Below, in pieces: positions 7,714-15,814 of a DNA stretch of 37,782 bases. The notes beneath the pieces are model-generated. The model was not told the origin of the DNA, made no database searches, and saw only the letters and a list, made by a program, of their open reading frames with translations. A program made the position numbers and the translations under genes. The stretch is from Gloeocapsa sp. UFS-A4-WI-NPMV-4B04 (GTDB taxonomy: Bacteria; Cyanobacteriota; Cyanobacteriia; Cyanobacteriales; Chroococcidiopsidaceae). Within the stretch, counting starts at the first letter, position 1. The number at the start of each line of letters is the position of its first letter. The stretch covers positions 1 to 37,782 of the forward strand of contig JAHHHE010000031.1 in the NCBI GenBank assembly GCA_019359535.1. The letters run 5' to 3'.

Positions 7714-8460
7714 TTAAGCTGTAGGAATTTGCTCTACGTGCGCTTGGGCTTCCAGGGTTAGCTTACCTGCTTCCACTTTTAGAGCGTTAATCTTCAGCGT
7801 CATCCCTTCTAAGTCAAAATTAGTAAGATTTAAAAGTTCACTCGTCTGATCTACCAAAGCTTTTGTCAGTTCAGGTGATAACTCTTCGCCCTCTCCATAC
7901 TGGACATCTTCCAGAGTAACTGTTTGTCCACTTGTACTGACTTGAGGTACTGCCGTAAAAGCAACCTGCTTAGTCTCGCCTGTTTCGCGTAACAGTATAG
8001 TTGCATTCAGTGCTACTTTACCTTCCCCTGGTAAACGGAAATCTACCTGCTGAGGATCAATCGTCATCGGTTGCCCATTGATCTGTATCTGCTGATTTTG
8101 CAGTTTATCGCGGATAAATTCAGAGTTGAAGGCACGGTTGAGATCAGATTCTAGTAAAACAACATGAGTACTAGCATCAGTTGGTTTTGTAAGTTCAATT
8201 TTACCGAAGGCAGCGCTAAGGGAATTGATGGCGACACCACTCATGTGCATATCTAATTCTTCGATGCGGAGATCACCCTGCATCACTAGACCTTCGCCTT
8301 CAACTGTGACTTCATCCACTTGACCCTGCATTAGTTTAAAAGGGTCAGTTTTGATATCTACGTCTAAATTTTCGACTTCATCTAGTTGGCTAGATATTCC
8401 CATTTCTGCCACTTTATTTAGTGCCTGCTCTCCTAATCCCGCCTGATCTGACATAGCCAC
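7714..8460 (-). CDS. DUF2993 (LmeA-like) lipid-binding-fold protein
   Basis: This 248-aa protein belongs to DUF2993 (PF11209). Visible are the N-terminal LDVDIKTDPFKLMQGQVDEV block, ELDMHMSGVAIN, and a repeated beta-rich ending NFDLEGMTLKINALKVEAGK. The family has a tubular lipid-binding-like fold; cyanobacterial members are uncharacterised. There is no signal peptide, so it is probably cytosolic or peripheral. The first codon is GTG 8460 with AAGGA seven nt upstream; ATG 8454 (MSDQAGLGEQ) is the alternative. It is transcribed away from the hemerythrin gene, from which a 374-bp spacer separates it. Confidence 0.8.
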   Translation of the reverse strand: MAMSDQAGLGEQALNKVAEMGISSQLDEVENLDVDIKTDPFKLMQGQVDEVTVEGEGLVMQGDLRIEELDMHMSGVAINSLSAAFGKIELTKPTDASTHVVLLESDLNRAFNSEFIRDKLQNQQIQINGQPMTIDPQQVDFRLPGEGKVALNATILLRETGETKQVAFTAVPQVSTSGQTVTLEDVQYGEGEELSPELTKALVDQTSELLNLTNFDLEGMTLKINALKVEAGKLTLEAQAHVEQIPTA

Positions 8461-8834
8461 TAATATTCCTTTGTCTGCATATCCTGTTATTTTGCTAATC
8501 TAACGATTTGTATCAAGCCTTGAATCTACCGCATGGTGGAAGGAACGGTGTCATATTTGTCTATCTATTGAGCAAAGTCGGGAGCAATTATGAGAATTGA
8601 TAATTTCAGTTTTAGCAAGCAAGTTAAAGTCAAATAGTACAATTATTTTAGAAGTTACATTTACCTATAGATAGATTTTTATTAATTTTTTAACGCTTAT
8701 TTGCATATAGCTAACTTTGTAATTGTTCTGCTATTAGTCATACCTGTTAATCAGTCAGAAGAAGGAGGAAACCTACGGTTCGCTGTAGATATATTCGGAG
8801 ATAAGAACACAGGTTTATAAAGAGGAGAACAATA
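8461..8834. other. Divergent intergenic region upstream of the hemerythrin gene
   Basis: This AT-rich 374-bp spacer lies between divergent genes and must hold both promoters. A good ribosome binding site (AAGAGGAGAA, ending 6 nt before ATG 8835) is clear. I see no assured -35/-10 pair, riboswitch or ORF. Confidence 0.5.
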
Positions 8835-9878
8835 ATGGTATCAACGCTGGATGACACCAAGCGCCAAGGGATCGCCAATAAATTGGCAGACATGAAAGCG
8901 ATCCAAGAATTACTCATTTCCAACGAGGAAAAGCTCCAATCTGAAGTTAATGATGAAGATATCCGTAAAGTTATACAGGATATGCTTCAGTCGGACAAAC
9001 AGAATCTTGGTATCTTAGAGACAGTGATTATCTCGTATGGTGTTAAGGGTAAGCCAAAGCAAAGCGTCCAGCAGATAGTCGAGCAGACACAACAGATGAT
9101 GCAAGGTTCTGAACTTTCTTTGTATGACAAGATGGTTCAACACGAACTGCTCAAGCATGGACAAGCAATGACTGGGATTGTAGTTCATAAAGCTGCCCAA
9201 GTTGTTGGTGCCGATGTTGAAGTTGCAATTACTCCTCTAAATACAGTTAACTTTGAGAATCGCGGTCATCAAGAGCAGCTAAAAGGTGTTCTTGAACAGA
9301 TAGGTGTTCGCGAAATGACTGGCAAAGATGCTGACCAAGGATTCTTTGCACGTCTTCAAGACGCAGCAGCAGCAGCTACAGGTGTAATTGGTAGTGTGAT
9401 CTCCAAGACATCTGACAAAGACGACATGAACGTCCAAGATGTGATTCGCGCGGATCATAGCAAAGTAAATACTATTTTCACCCAAATTGGAGCTACTGAC
9501 GATCCTCAGAAACTTCAAGAGTATTTCGGTCAAATGTACAAAGACCTAATGGTACATTCAATCGCTGAAGAAGAAGTTGTATATCCAGCAGTTCGCCCCT
9601 TCTACGGTGAAAATGACACCAAAGAACTGTATGATGAGCAAGCTCAATTGAAGCAGATGTTGGATGCGGCTAAAGCTATCAATCCTTCTTCAACTGATCA
9701 GTTCAAGAGTAAGATCAAAGAAATTATGGACGTTGTTGGCGATCACATTCGTCAAGAAGAAAGCACCATGTTTGCTGCAATTCGCGACAACATGAACAGT
9801 GACCAGAGCGAACAACTGGCTACCAAGTTCAAAGAAGCTAAGAGCAAGCTTCAAGATAAAATGGCTTCTCAGAGCTAA
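8835..9878 (+). CDS. Hemerythrin-like HHE protein with N-terminal helical domain, one His ligand replaced
   Basis: This 347-aa cytosolic protein has two parts. Residues about 1-160 are an all-helical ferritin-like region; residues about 200-340 form a hemerythrin HHE domain, a four-helix bundle that in the family binds a di-iron centre. Ligand residues seen are H208 (RADH), H241/E245 (VHSIAEEE) and H304/E308 (DHIRQEE). Aligned with the neighbouring 150-aa protein, the third-helix His falls on Q269 (YDEQAQLKQML), so this ligand is missing. A linker with an AAAAATG stretch joins the domains. It has a strong ribosome site and its own terminator (9941-9968). Such proteins are often stress-induced in cyanobacteria; oxygen or iron sensing is possible but unproven. 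Confidence 0.85.
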   Translation: MVSTLDDTKRQGIANKLADMKAIQELLISNEEKLQSEVNDEDIRKVIQDMLQSDKQNLGILETVIISYGVKGKPKQSVQQIVEQTQQMMQGSELSLYDKMVQHELLKHGQAMTGIVVHKAAQVVGADVEVAITPLNTVNFENRGHQEQLKGVLEQIGVREMTGKDADQGFFARLQDAAAAATGVIGSVISKTSDKDDMNVQDVIRADHSKVNTIFTQIGATDDPQKLQEYFGQMYKDLMVHSIAEEEVVYPAVRPFYGENDTKELYDEQAQLKQMLDAAKAINPSSTDQFKSKIKEIMDVVGDHIRQEESTMFAAIRDNMNSDQSEQLATKFKEAKSKLQDKMASQS

Positions 9879-9940
9879 AAAATTGCAAATTAACTATAGC
9901 TGACTTGCAGCTAGAAAAACCTTGAATTAAATTTTGTTGC

Positions 9941-9968
9941 TCCTACCACATCAGTGGTAGGATTTTTT
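9941..9968 (+). terminator. Rho-independent terminator after the hemerythrin gene
   Basis: A perfect 9-bp stem TCCTACCAC / GTGGTAGGA with loop ATCA is followed by six T residues, 60 nt past the stop codon. Confidence 0.92.
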
Positions 9969-10066
9969 CTTCATAAATCTTACCCAAAACTTAATTCTGC
10001 TAACGAGCATTAGTCTTATTAGTCAGCCAAGATCAAAAGGATAAAGCTAAAATGAGGTAAAAACAC

Positions 10067-10519
10067 ATGGACGTTTTGGAGATCATAAGAGCGGATCATC
10101 GCCTGATTGAAAGTCTTTTCTCACAAATTGAGCAGACTAATGACAACTACAAACTATACGAGTGCTTCAATCAACTCTATGAAGCGCTAAACGTACACGC
10201 AGAAGTAGAAGAGCAAGTTTTTTACCCAGCAATCCGTAATTGCCAGGGTACTAACGAATTGGTAGATGATGCTCAAAAAGAACATGAAGAAGCTAGGCAG
10301 ATATTAGAAGAGCTTGGTTCTCTTAGTCCTACTAAAGATGAATTCAAACAAAAAATTGCTACCCTCAAACAAGTAATTCAGCATCATGTACAAGAAGAAG
10401 AAAATGAAGTATTTTCTAAAGTACGTGCTTGTATGAATGAGGAAGAACGTTTCCAAATTGGTAGTAAATTTGCAACTGTTAAAAGCAAGCTGCAAAGCGA
10501 AATTTCAGTTCCAAGTTAA
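10067..10519 (+). CDS. Single-domain hemerythrin HHE protein
   Basis: This 150-aa protein consists of one hemerythrin HHE domain with a full ligand set: H11 (RADH), H44/E48 (HAEVEE), H73 (KEHEE) and H107/E111 (HHVQEEE). It is clearly similar to the C-terminal domain of the 347-aa protein just upstream: shared IRADH, EE-V-YPA-R, EF/QFK-KI, and a C-terminal FATVKSKLQ versus FKEAKSKLQ. A local duplication is therefore likely. A di-iron site able to bind O2 or NO is expected from the family. A terminator separates it from the upstream gene, so it has its own promoter in 9969-10066. Confidence 0.88.
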   Translation: MDVLEIIRADHRLIESLFSQIEQTNDNYKLYECFNQLYEALNVHAEVEEQVFYPAIRNCQGTNELVDDAQKEHEEARQILEELGSLSPTKDEFKQKIATLKQVIQHHVQEEENEVFSKVRACMNEEERFQIGSKFATVKSKLQSEISVPS

Positions 10520-10747
10520 GTCAAGTAGGTACAAAATTAGCTCAAAAGCCTCCTAATTCTTGTTTTTGAGCAGGAAGGCGTAAGCGGATGTTAATTATTG
10601 TTTTGGATGTCCTATCTACTTAGATAGCATACTCAGTAGTAAACAGTGCGATCGCGTACCTAGTTAACAGCAAGACTAAAATTTGATCTATCACGCCCAG
10701 CAGCACAACGCGGAGCAAGAAATATCAAAATTTATGTATAAATATTG

Positions 10748-10779
10748 ACCCCATCCAAGCTTAACTTAGATGGGGTTTT
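10748..10779 (+). terminator. Probable terminator between convergent genes
   Basis: Stem ACCCCATC / GATGGGGT, with a 13-nt loop containing AAGCTT, is followed by TTTTC. It lies between the plus-strand HHE gene (ends 10519) and the minus-strand SDR gene (ends 10817). The short T-run favours the plus strand. The preceding spacer also holds a weaker inverted pair GCTCAAAA / TTTTGAGC near 10540-10570. Confidence 0.65.
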
Positions 10780-10816
10780 CATTTAGTTGGGAACAAACCC
10801 TAAGCCCAAGAATACT

Positions 10817-11677
10817 TTAACCGTTGACTACTTCACCACCGTTAGGATGTATAATCTGACCGGATATATAAGAAGCATCATCAGACGCTAAAAATACGTA
10901 GCTAGGTGCGACTTCTTCCGGTTGTCCGGCTCGTTTCATTGGTACTTGTTTACCAAAACTGGCAACTTTATCTTCTGGAAAAGTGGAGGGAATTAGTGGT
11001 GTCCAAATAGGGCCAGGTGCTACGCCATTGACGCGGATTCCCTTTTCGATCAAACTCTGCGACAAAGAGCGGGTAAAGGCTACGATCGCTCCCTTGGTGG
11101 ACGAATAATCAATCAGTTGCTGATTACCTTTGTAAGCTGTTACTGAAGTGGTATTAACAATAGCACTACCTTCTTTGAGGTGCTTAAGGGCCGCTTTTGT
11201 TAAGTAAAACATTGAGAAAATATTAGTGCGGAAAGTACGCTCTAGTTGTTCAGCGCTGATGTCTTCAATGCTTTCTTGAGGATGCTGTTCAGCAGCGTTG
11301 TTAATCAGAATATCGAGTTTACCAAATTCATCCACTGCTTGTTGTACAGCTTGCTGGCAAAAACTTTCATCGCCAATATCACCAGCGATCGCAACTGCAC
11401 GCTGACCTAGTTCTTCTACCATTTGTTTCGTTTGTTTAGCGTCGTCGTGTTCATTCAAGTACATGATCGCTACATCAGCGCCTTCCTTGGCAAAAGCGAT
11501 CGCTACTGCACGCCCAATACCACTATCGCCACCCGTAATTAATGCTACTTTGCCTTGCAATTTACCACTTCCCCGATATTGCGGATCGTCTGCTTTGGGT
11601 TGTGGTGTCATTTCCGATTCCCGGCCGGGTTGTTCATCCTGATGCTGTGGTGGTTGTAGTGGCTGTTCTTCTGGCAT
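10817..11677 (-). CDS. Short-chain dehydrogenase, general-stress type (YhdF/YghA-like)
   Basis: This 286-aa NAD(P)-dependent oxidoreductase belongs to the classical SDR superfamily. A polar 40-residue N-terminal extension rich in Gln, Pro and Glu precedes the Rossmann fold. Seen: cofactor motif TGGDSGIG, NNAAEQ, catalytic Ser in NTTSVTAY and YSSTK with the Tyr/Lys pair, then VAPGPIWTP. The end SYISGQIIHPNGGEVVNG is typical of this subgroup (glucose/ribitol dehydrogenase-like, general stress proteins in Bacillus). ATG at 11677 is chosen because AAGGAG lies 8 nt upstream; the longer open frame to 11743 has no such signal. The substrate is unknown. Placement beside the hemerythrin genes suggests a stress role (inference). 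Confidence 0.88.
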   Translation of the reverse strand: MPEEQPLQPPQHQDEQPGRESEMTPQPKADDPQYRGSGKLQGKVALITGGDSGIGRAVAIAFAKEGADVAIMYLNEHDDAKQTKQMVEELGQRAVAIAGDIGDESFCQQAVQQAVDEFGKLDILINNAAEQHPQESIEDISAEQLERTFRTNIFSMFYLTKAALKHLKEGSAIVNTTSVTAYKGNQQLIDYSSTKGAIVAFTRSLSQSLIEKGIRVNGVAPGPIWTPLIPSTFPEDKVASFGKQVPMKRAGQPEEVAPSYVFLASDDASYISGQIIHPNGGEVVNG

Positions 11678-12248
11678 TGAATTATCTCCTTGTATTACCT
11701 TAAGCTGGGTAAAAGACTTTAATAAAACCAAACCCTGGATCAACCATTAGACCCAAGGTTTACCTTTCCATTTGTTACAAACTGTCGGTGATAACTGTAA
11801 AGAGCTTCTTTGCAGAGTGTTGATTGTTGTGCAACTTTCATGAAAGCAAGAAAAAAGTTGACTTTACAGTTTTTATCTAAACATTAATTTAATCCTTAAA
11901 TTACTTGACTTTATCATTCTAAAGGTGGAAAGCTACTCACTTTATACCAATCTTTGGATATAAAATAAATTACTCTTTAGGGTTATTTTAGTCACTGAAA
12001 GTTCAGAAGGATCACTCTATTGAAAGCAAGCACTTCAATGTAGTTTAGATAACTTTATAACTGCGTAATTTTTTGTCAGTATCAAAGTTCCATAGCTTGC
12101 TGAAATTGGGAAGTAAATTATCAGTTTTATAAATTACACCTCCAAGAGTTTTGTAATTTGAATAGTGCAAACTAGCTGAGTATTTCCAGAATTTAGGCGG
12201 CAGCGCGATCTGGTAGCAATTAACTAGCTTTGGGAGCTAGACGCAGAT
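11678..12248. other. 571-bp AT-rich spacer
   Basis: This spacer holds the promoter region of the SDR gene on the right side of its start (ribosome site at about 11685-11691) and sequence downstream of the SDR pseudogene. A short inverted repeat CTAGCT / AGCTAG lies at about 12222-12239, without a T-run. No ORF or RNA gene is supported. Confidence 0.4.
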
Positions 12249-13266
12249 TTAGTGGATTTGGACAACGGATGTCGTAAGCAGCCAGATTGTCATGCCGAAA
12301 CCAGCTACAGCTATGGTTGTGAGAACCGGATGCTTCTCGGCTTTCACATAAAGGCTGCCTGAGCGAATCCATCCCTGGTGGGTTCCCCGCTCGTGCATAC
12401 CGTAGCCAGCTTGATAGAGCGCGTTGTCCTCCCGATCGCGCGAGGGGCGATCAGACTGCTGCGAGGGAAAAGCCCAAATCTCCATTAACTTGTCCGTCAG
12501 CCGAGGAGATATAGCACCTAGTATGGCGAGGAACTTAGCCTGGGAACCAACGAACATATCCCGTTTTGGATGTTCTGCCGCATATAAGATCGCCTCAGCT
12601 ACCGCCTGCGGTGGGTAGATCATGCCGCGATGGGCTGGTTGCTTAGGCATATAGCTGCGGGCGTGTTCGTTGTACGGAGTGTCAATCCGTCCAGGGTGAA
12701 TCAACGTCACGGAGACAGGAGCTTTTTCTTCCTCTAGCTCCATCCGCAGGGCATCCGTCCAGCCGTGCAGCGCGTGCTTGGAAGCCGAATAAGTAGACTG
12801 GACTGGCACTGCCCGATCGCCTAAAAAGCTGCCGACGTTGATCAGCGCACCTCTGCTACCGCGTTACCTAAAGTGTTTAACAGCGACACGAGAGCCATAT
12901 ACAACTCCCCAGAAGTTGGTGTCGAACATCCGTTTCATGTCTGGTATCGAAACTTCTTCACAGCGTCCGAAGATCGATACACCCGCATTGTTGACCCAGG
13001 TGTCGAAGCCTCCAAACTCAGCGATCGCCGCATCAGCAATGCGATTAACATCTTCTTCTCGCCCGACATCGGCTACTACGTAGATCGCCTGACCGCCAAG
13101 CTTACGGATCTCGTCTACAAGCTGACTCAGGGCATCCTGATTACGGGCTGCAAGGACAAGTTTCGCACCTTTGTGTGCAGCCATTCTGGCGGTTAAAGCC
13201 AATCCCGCTAGAAGCGCCCGTGATCACAATTACTTGGTCTTGGAGGGGTTTGAGTGAATTAGCCAT
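12249..13266 (-). pseudogene. SDR-family oxidoreductase with C-terminal membrane helix, frameshift and nonsense mutation
   Basis: A full-length SDR gene can be read from ATG 13266 to 12249 if two lesions are repaired. The start MANSLKPLQDQVIVITGASSG with IG breaks frame at about 13198-13204, after which the next frame gives LTARMAAHKGAKLVLAARN. Further on, HFR is followed by an in-frame TAA (12864-12866) and then RGSRGALINVGSFLGDRAVP in the same frame; one C-to-T change from CAA (Gln) would explain it. The catalytic YSASKHALHGWTDALRM and later VGSQAKF follow. The C-terminus carries a basic linker and a hydrophobic helix (TIAVAGFGMTIWLLTT). A ribosome could restart inside, but the Rossmann motif is cut off, so activity is unlikely. 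Confidence 0.88.
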
Positions 13267-14113
13267 GAATTCTCACTTTAAACAAAATCTTGCTTAGATA
13301 AGTAATTGAGTTAAATTAAATACAATAATTTCAACCCGGACCAATTTTTTCCCTTGAGTATTAACTGAAAACTATGTTCAGTCAATTTATGCTTACCTTC
13401 TGTAGCAAGTTTATTTACTTATTAATAACTAAAAGTATCTGAAGAGCGCTTTAACAAACGTCTTACCGAAGAAGTGGATTGATATTAACTTAATTTGTAA
13501 TTATAAATACAATGCAAAGTAGCATTGTTGCATAAATCCTAAAGATGCAAAGGTGTAAATACGTCCATTAGACTTTTCAAGGTGACTTACGAAGTTGATG
13601 GATTTCACAGCTACAAGCAAAAATCAAATTTACGAACAGTATTTTTTTCTAATTGAAACATCAATTGCCTAAAAGCTGAAATGCCCAATTTTTGTTCTAA
13701 GTTTCATTACCTTGAAAGGGTTGATTGCTATAACTTACTTACAAATTGCTTAAGATAGTCCAAAAATTTCAAACCTATGTAGAGAATAACCCCCTTTTTG
13801 TCTTTTGTCCCCAAAGACGGCGAGTGATAACGTTATTGTGAATCTATTTCAACCACCTTTGGGGAATTAACTGTAAACTAAAAAGGTTGCAGGCGGAGCA
13901 AAAAAGCAGATACAGAAGTTAGCCAAACACATTAGAGTCATCTGGTATTTTATTCATCATTACAACTCATCCTTACTTTTTTAGGACTAGCAATTTCTGT
14001 ATAAAGCTAGAACTGTCAAATTGATAAGATGGAGGATTGTTCCTCAAGATATATTTTGCTCAAAATGCTGCCCAGAGTAAGATTGCAGTTGTTGGGATAC
14101 GTGGGCCAGGGCG
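13267..14113. other. 847-bp non-coding spacer
   Basis: This AT-rich stretch lies between the divergent SDR pseudogene and the ATP-grasp gene. Only ORFs of about 20 codons are present. A small inverted repeat AATGC...GCATT (about 13511-13526) is followed by TTGTTGCATAAATC, which resembles ends of some insertion sequences, but no partner end or transposase was found. Its size suggests a deleted gene or mobile element. Confidence 0.4.
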
Positions 14114-15727
14114 ATGCAAACTTTAAGTGACTCTTCCTCTGAACAATTTGAACACGCAGGGGAATTTCGATATTTACAAAATCAGTTGCGCGATCGCTGG
14201 AACACTATTGAACAGTTGGATAACGGTGATGCAGATATTTTAGTCATTCCCTCCCTCAGTGTAGACCAGCGAGAACTACAAAAAATAGAGGGCTGTCATC
14301 ACTACGAAGAGCGACTGCTATTTTCCTTAATTCGCTTGCAGAATCCTCGAACTCGGCTGATTTATATCACTTCACAGCCGCTACATCCAAGCGTGATCGA
14401 TTACTATCTTCAGCTATTACCAGGGATTCCATTTTCTCATGCCCGCGATCGCTTGCTATTACTCTCTACCTACGATTCCTCTCTCAAACCGCTAACTCAA
14501 AAAATTATCGAGCGGCCGCGTTTACTTGAGCGAATTCGTCAAGCTCTACGCCTAGACAAATCATTCATGATCTGCTATAATTCTTCGACTTGGGAAGGAA
14601 AATTATCTGTGCAGCTCGGTATACCGCTATATGCTGCTGCTCCAGAACTACAAATTTGGGGAACCAAGAGTGGAAGTAGACAAATATTTGCTGAAAGCGG
14701 AGTGCCTTATCCCGACGGTAGCTTCAGCATTTGGAATGCTCAAGACTTGGCAATAGCAGCAGCTGATTTGTGGGAACGGCAACCAACGTTAAAACGGATG
14801 GTAGTCAAACTAAACGAAGGAATTTCGGGAGAGGCAAATGCACTGCTAGATTTAAGACCAATTCAGAGTGTCGCACCAGGGGAAGCCTCACACGCAGAAC
14901 GAGTAGCAGCGATCGGCGATTCCTTTCCACATTTGAGGTTTCAATCGCAATCTGAGAACTGGGCTAATTTTTCTAGCCGCTTGCCAGAACTAGGGGGAAT
15001 TGTCGAGGCATTCGTCGAAGGAGAAATAAAGCGATCGCCTAGTGTCCAAGGTCGAATTACACCTAGCGGCGACGTAGAAATACTCTCTACCCACGACCAA
15101 ATCTTAGGTGGGCCAGATGGTCAAATATATCTTGGCTGCCGCTTTCCTGCTGATGAAGCTTATCGCTTGCAGATCCAGGACTTGGGATTAAAAGTTGGCA
15201 GAAAACTGGCAGAAAAAGGAGCCTTAGAGCGATTTGGGGTTGATTTTATCGCTGTTGACCAAGGTGATGGACAGCAGTGGGATGTCCAGGCGATCGAGAT
15301 AAACCTGCGTAAAGGTGGTACTACTCACCCATTTATGACACTCAAGTTGTTAACCAATGGGCGTTATGACCTCTCTAGTGGGCTATTTTACAGTCAACAG
15401 GGACGACCAAAATATTACATTGCCACTGACAACCTGCAAAAAGATCGTTATCGGGGTCTATTGCCAAATGACTTAATGGATATTATTGCCCATCACCGAT
15501 TGCACTTTGATACGGGTACTGGAACTGGCACAGTTTTTCATCTAATGGGTTGTCTTTCGGAGTTTGGCAAGCTGGGATTGACAAGTATCGGCGATTCTCC
15601 GCAACAAGCGCAGGAAATCTACAACAAAGTTGTCAAAGTTCTAGATGAAGAAACCCGAACACAGGTCAATCATGCCTCCTGGCCTTCTGAACACAGCTTA
15701 CCCATCACCTGGAATGGACATGGATAA
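14114..15727 (+). CDS. ATP-grasp peptide ligase, PGM1 type
   Basis: This 537-aa protein looks like an ATP-grasp carboxylate-amine/peptide ligase of the PGM1-related group. The N-terminal 180 residues form a pre-ATP-grasp Rossmann-like part (LIYITSQPLHPSVIDYYLQL). The ATP-grasp core follows: RMVVKLNEGISGEAN (ATP-binding lysine), IVEAFVEGEIKRSPSVQG, and the metal-binding end FGVDFIAVDQ with VQAIEINLRKGGTTHP (E-x-N). The C-terminal part, VFHLMGCLSEFGKLGLTSIG, matches the PGM1 C-terminal domain. The family joins an amino group to a carboxylate with ATP; the actual substrates are not known. No biosynthetic partners are adjacent. ATG 14114 has only a weak ribosome site (CCAGGGCG). Confidence 0.8.
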   Translation: MQTLSDSSSEQFEHAGEFRYLQNQLRDRWNTIEQLDNGDADILVIPSLSVDQRELQKIEGCHHYEERLLFSLIRLQNPRTRLIYITSQPLHPSVIDYYLQLLPGIPFSHARDRLLLLSTYDSSLKPLTQKIIERPRLLERIRQALRLDKSFMICYNSSTWEGKLSVQLGIPLYAAAPELQIWGTKSGSRQIFAESGVPYPDGSFSIWNAQDLAIAAADLWERQPTLKRMVVKLNEGISGEANALLDLRPIQSVAPGEASHAERVAAIGDSFPHLRFQSQSENWANFSSRLPELGGIVEAFVEGEIKRSPSVQGRITPSGDVEILSTHDQILGGPDGQIYLGCRFPADEAYRLQIQDLGLKVGRKLAEKGALERFGVDFIAVDQGDGQQWDVQAIEINLRKGGTTHPFMTLKLLTNGRYDLSSGLFYSQQGRPKYYIATDNLQKDRYRGLLPNDLMDIIAHHRLHFDTGTGTGTVFHLMGCLSEFGKLGLTSIGDSPQQAQEIYNKVVKVLDEETRTQVNHASWPSEHSLPITWNGHG

Positions 15728-15814
15728 ACTTACGCAAAAGTGCGACAACCGTAGCAATAAGTGAAATAAGTTTGGTTTGGGTAGAATCTAAGGAACTTAT
15801 GTCTTAATTCTGTT

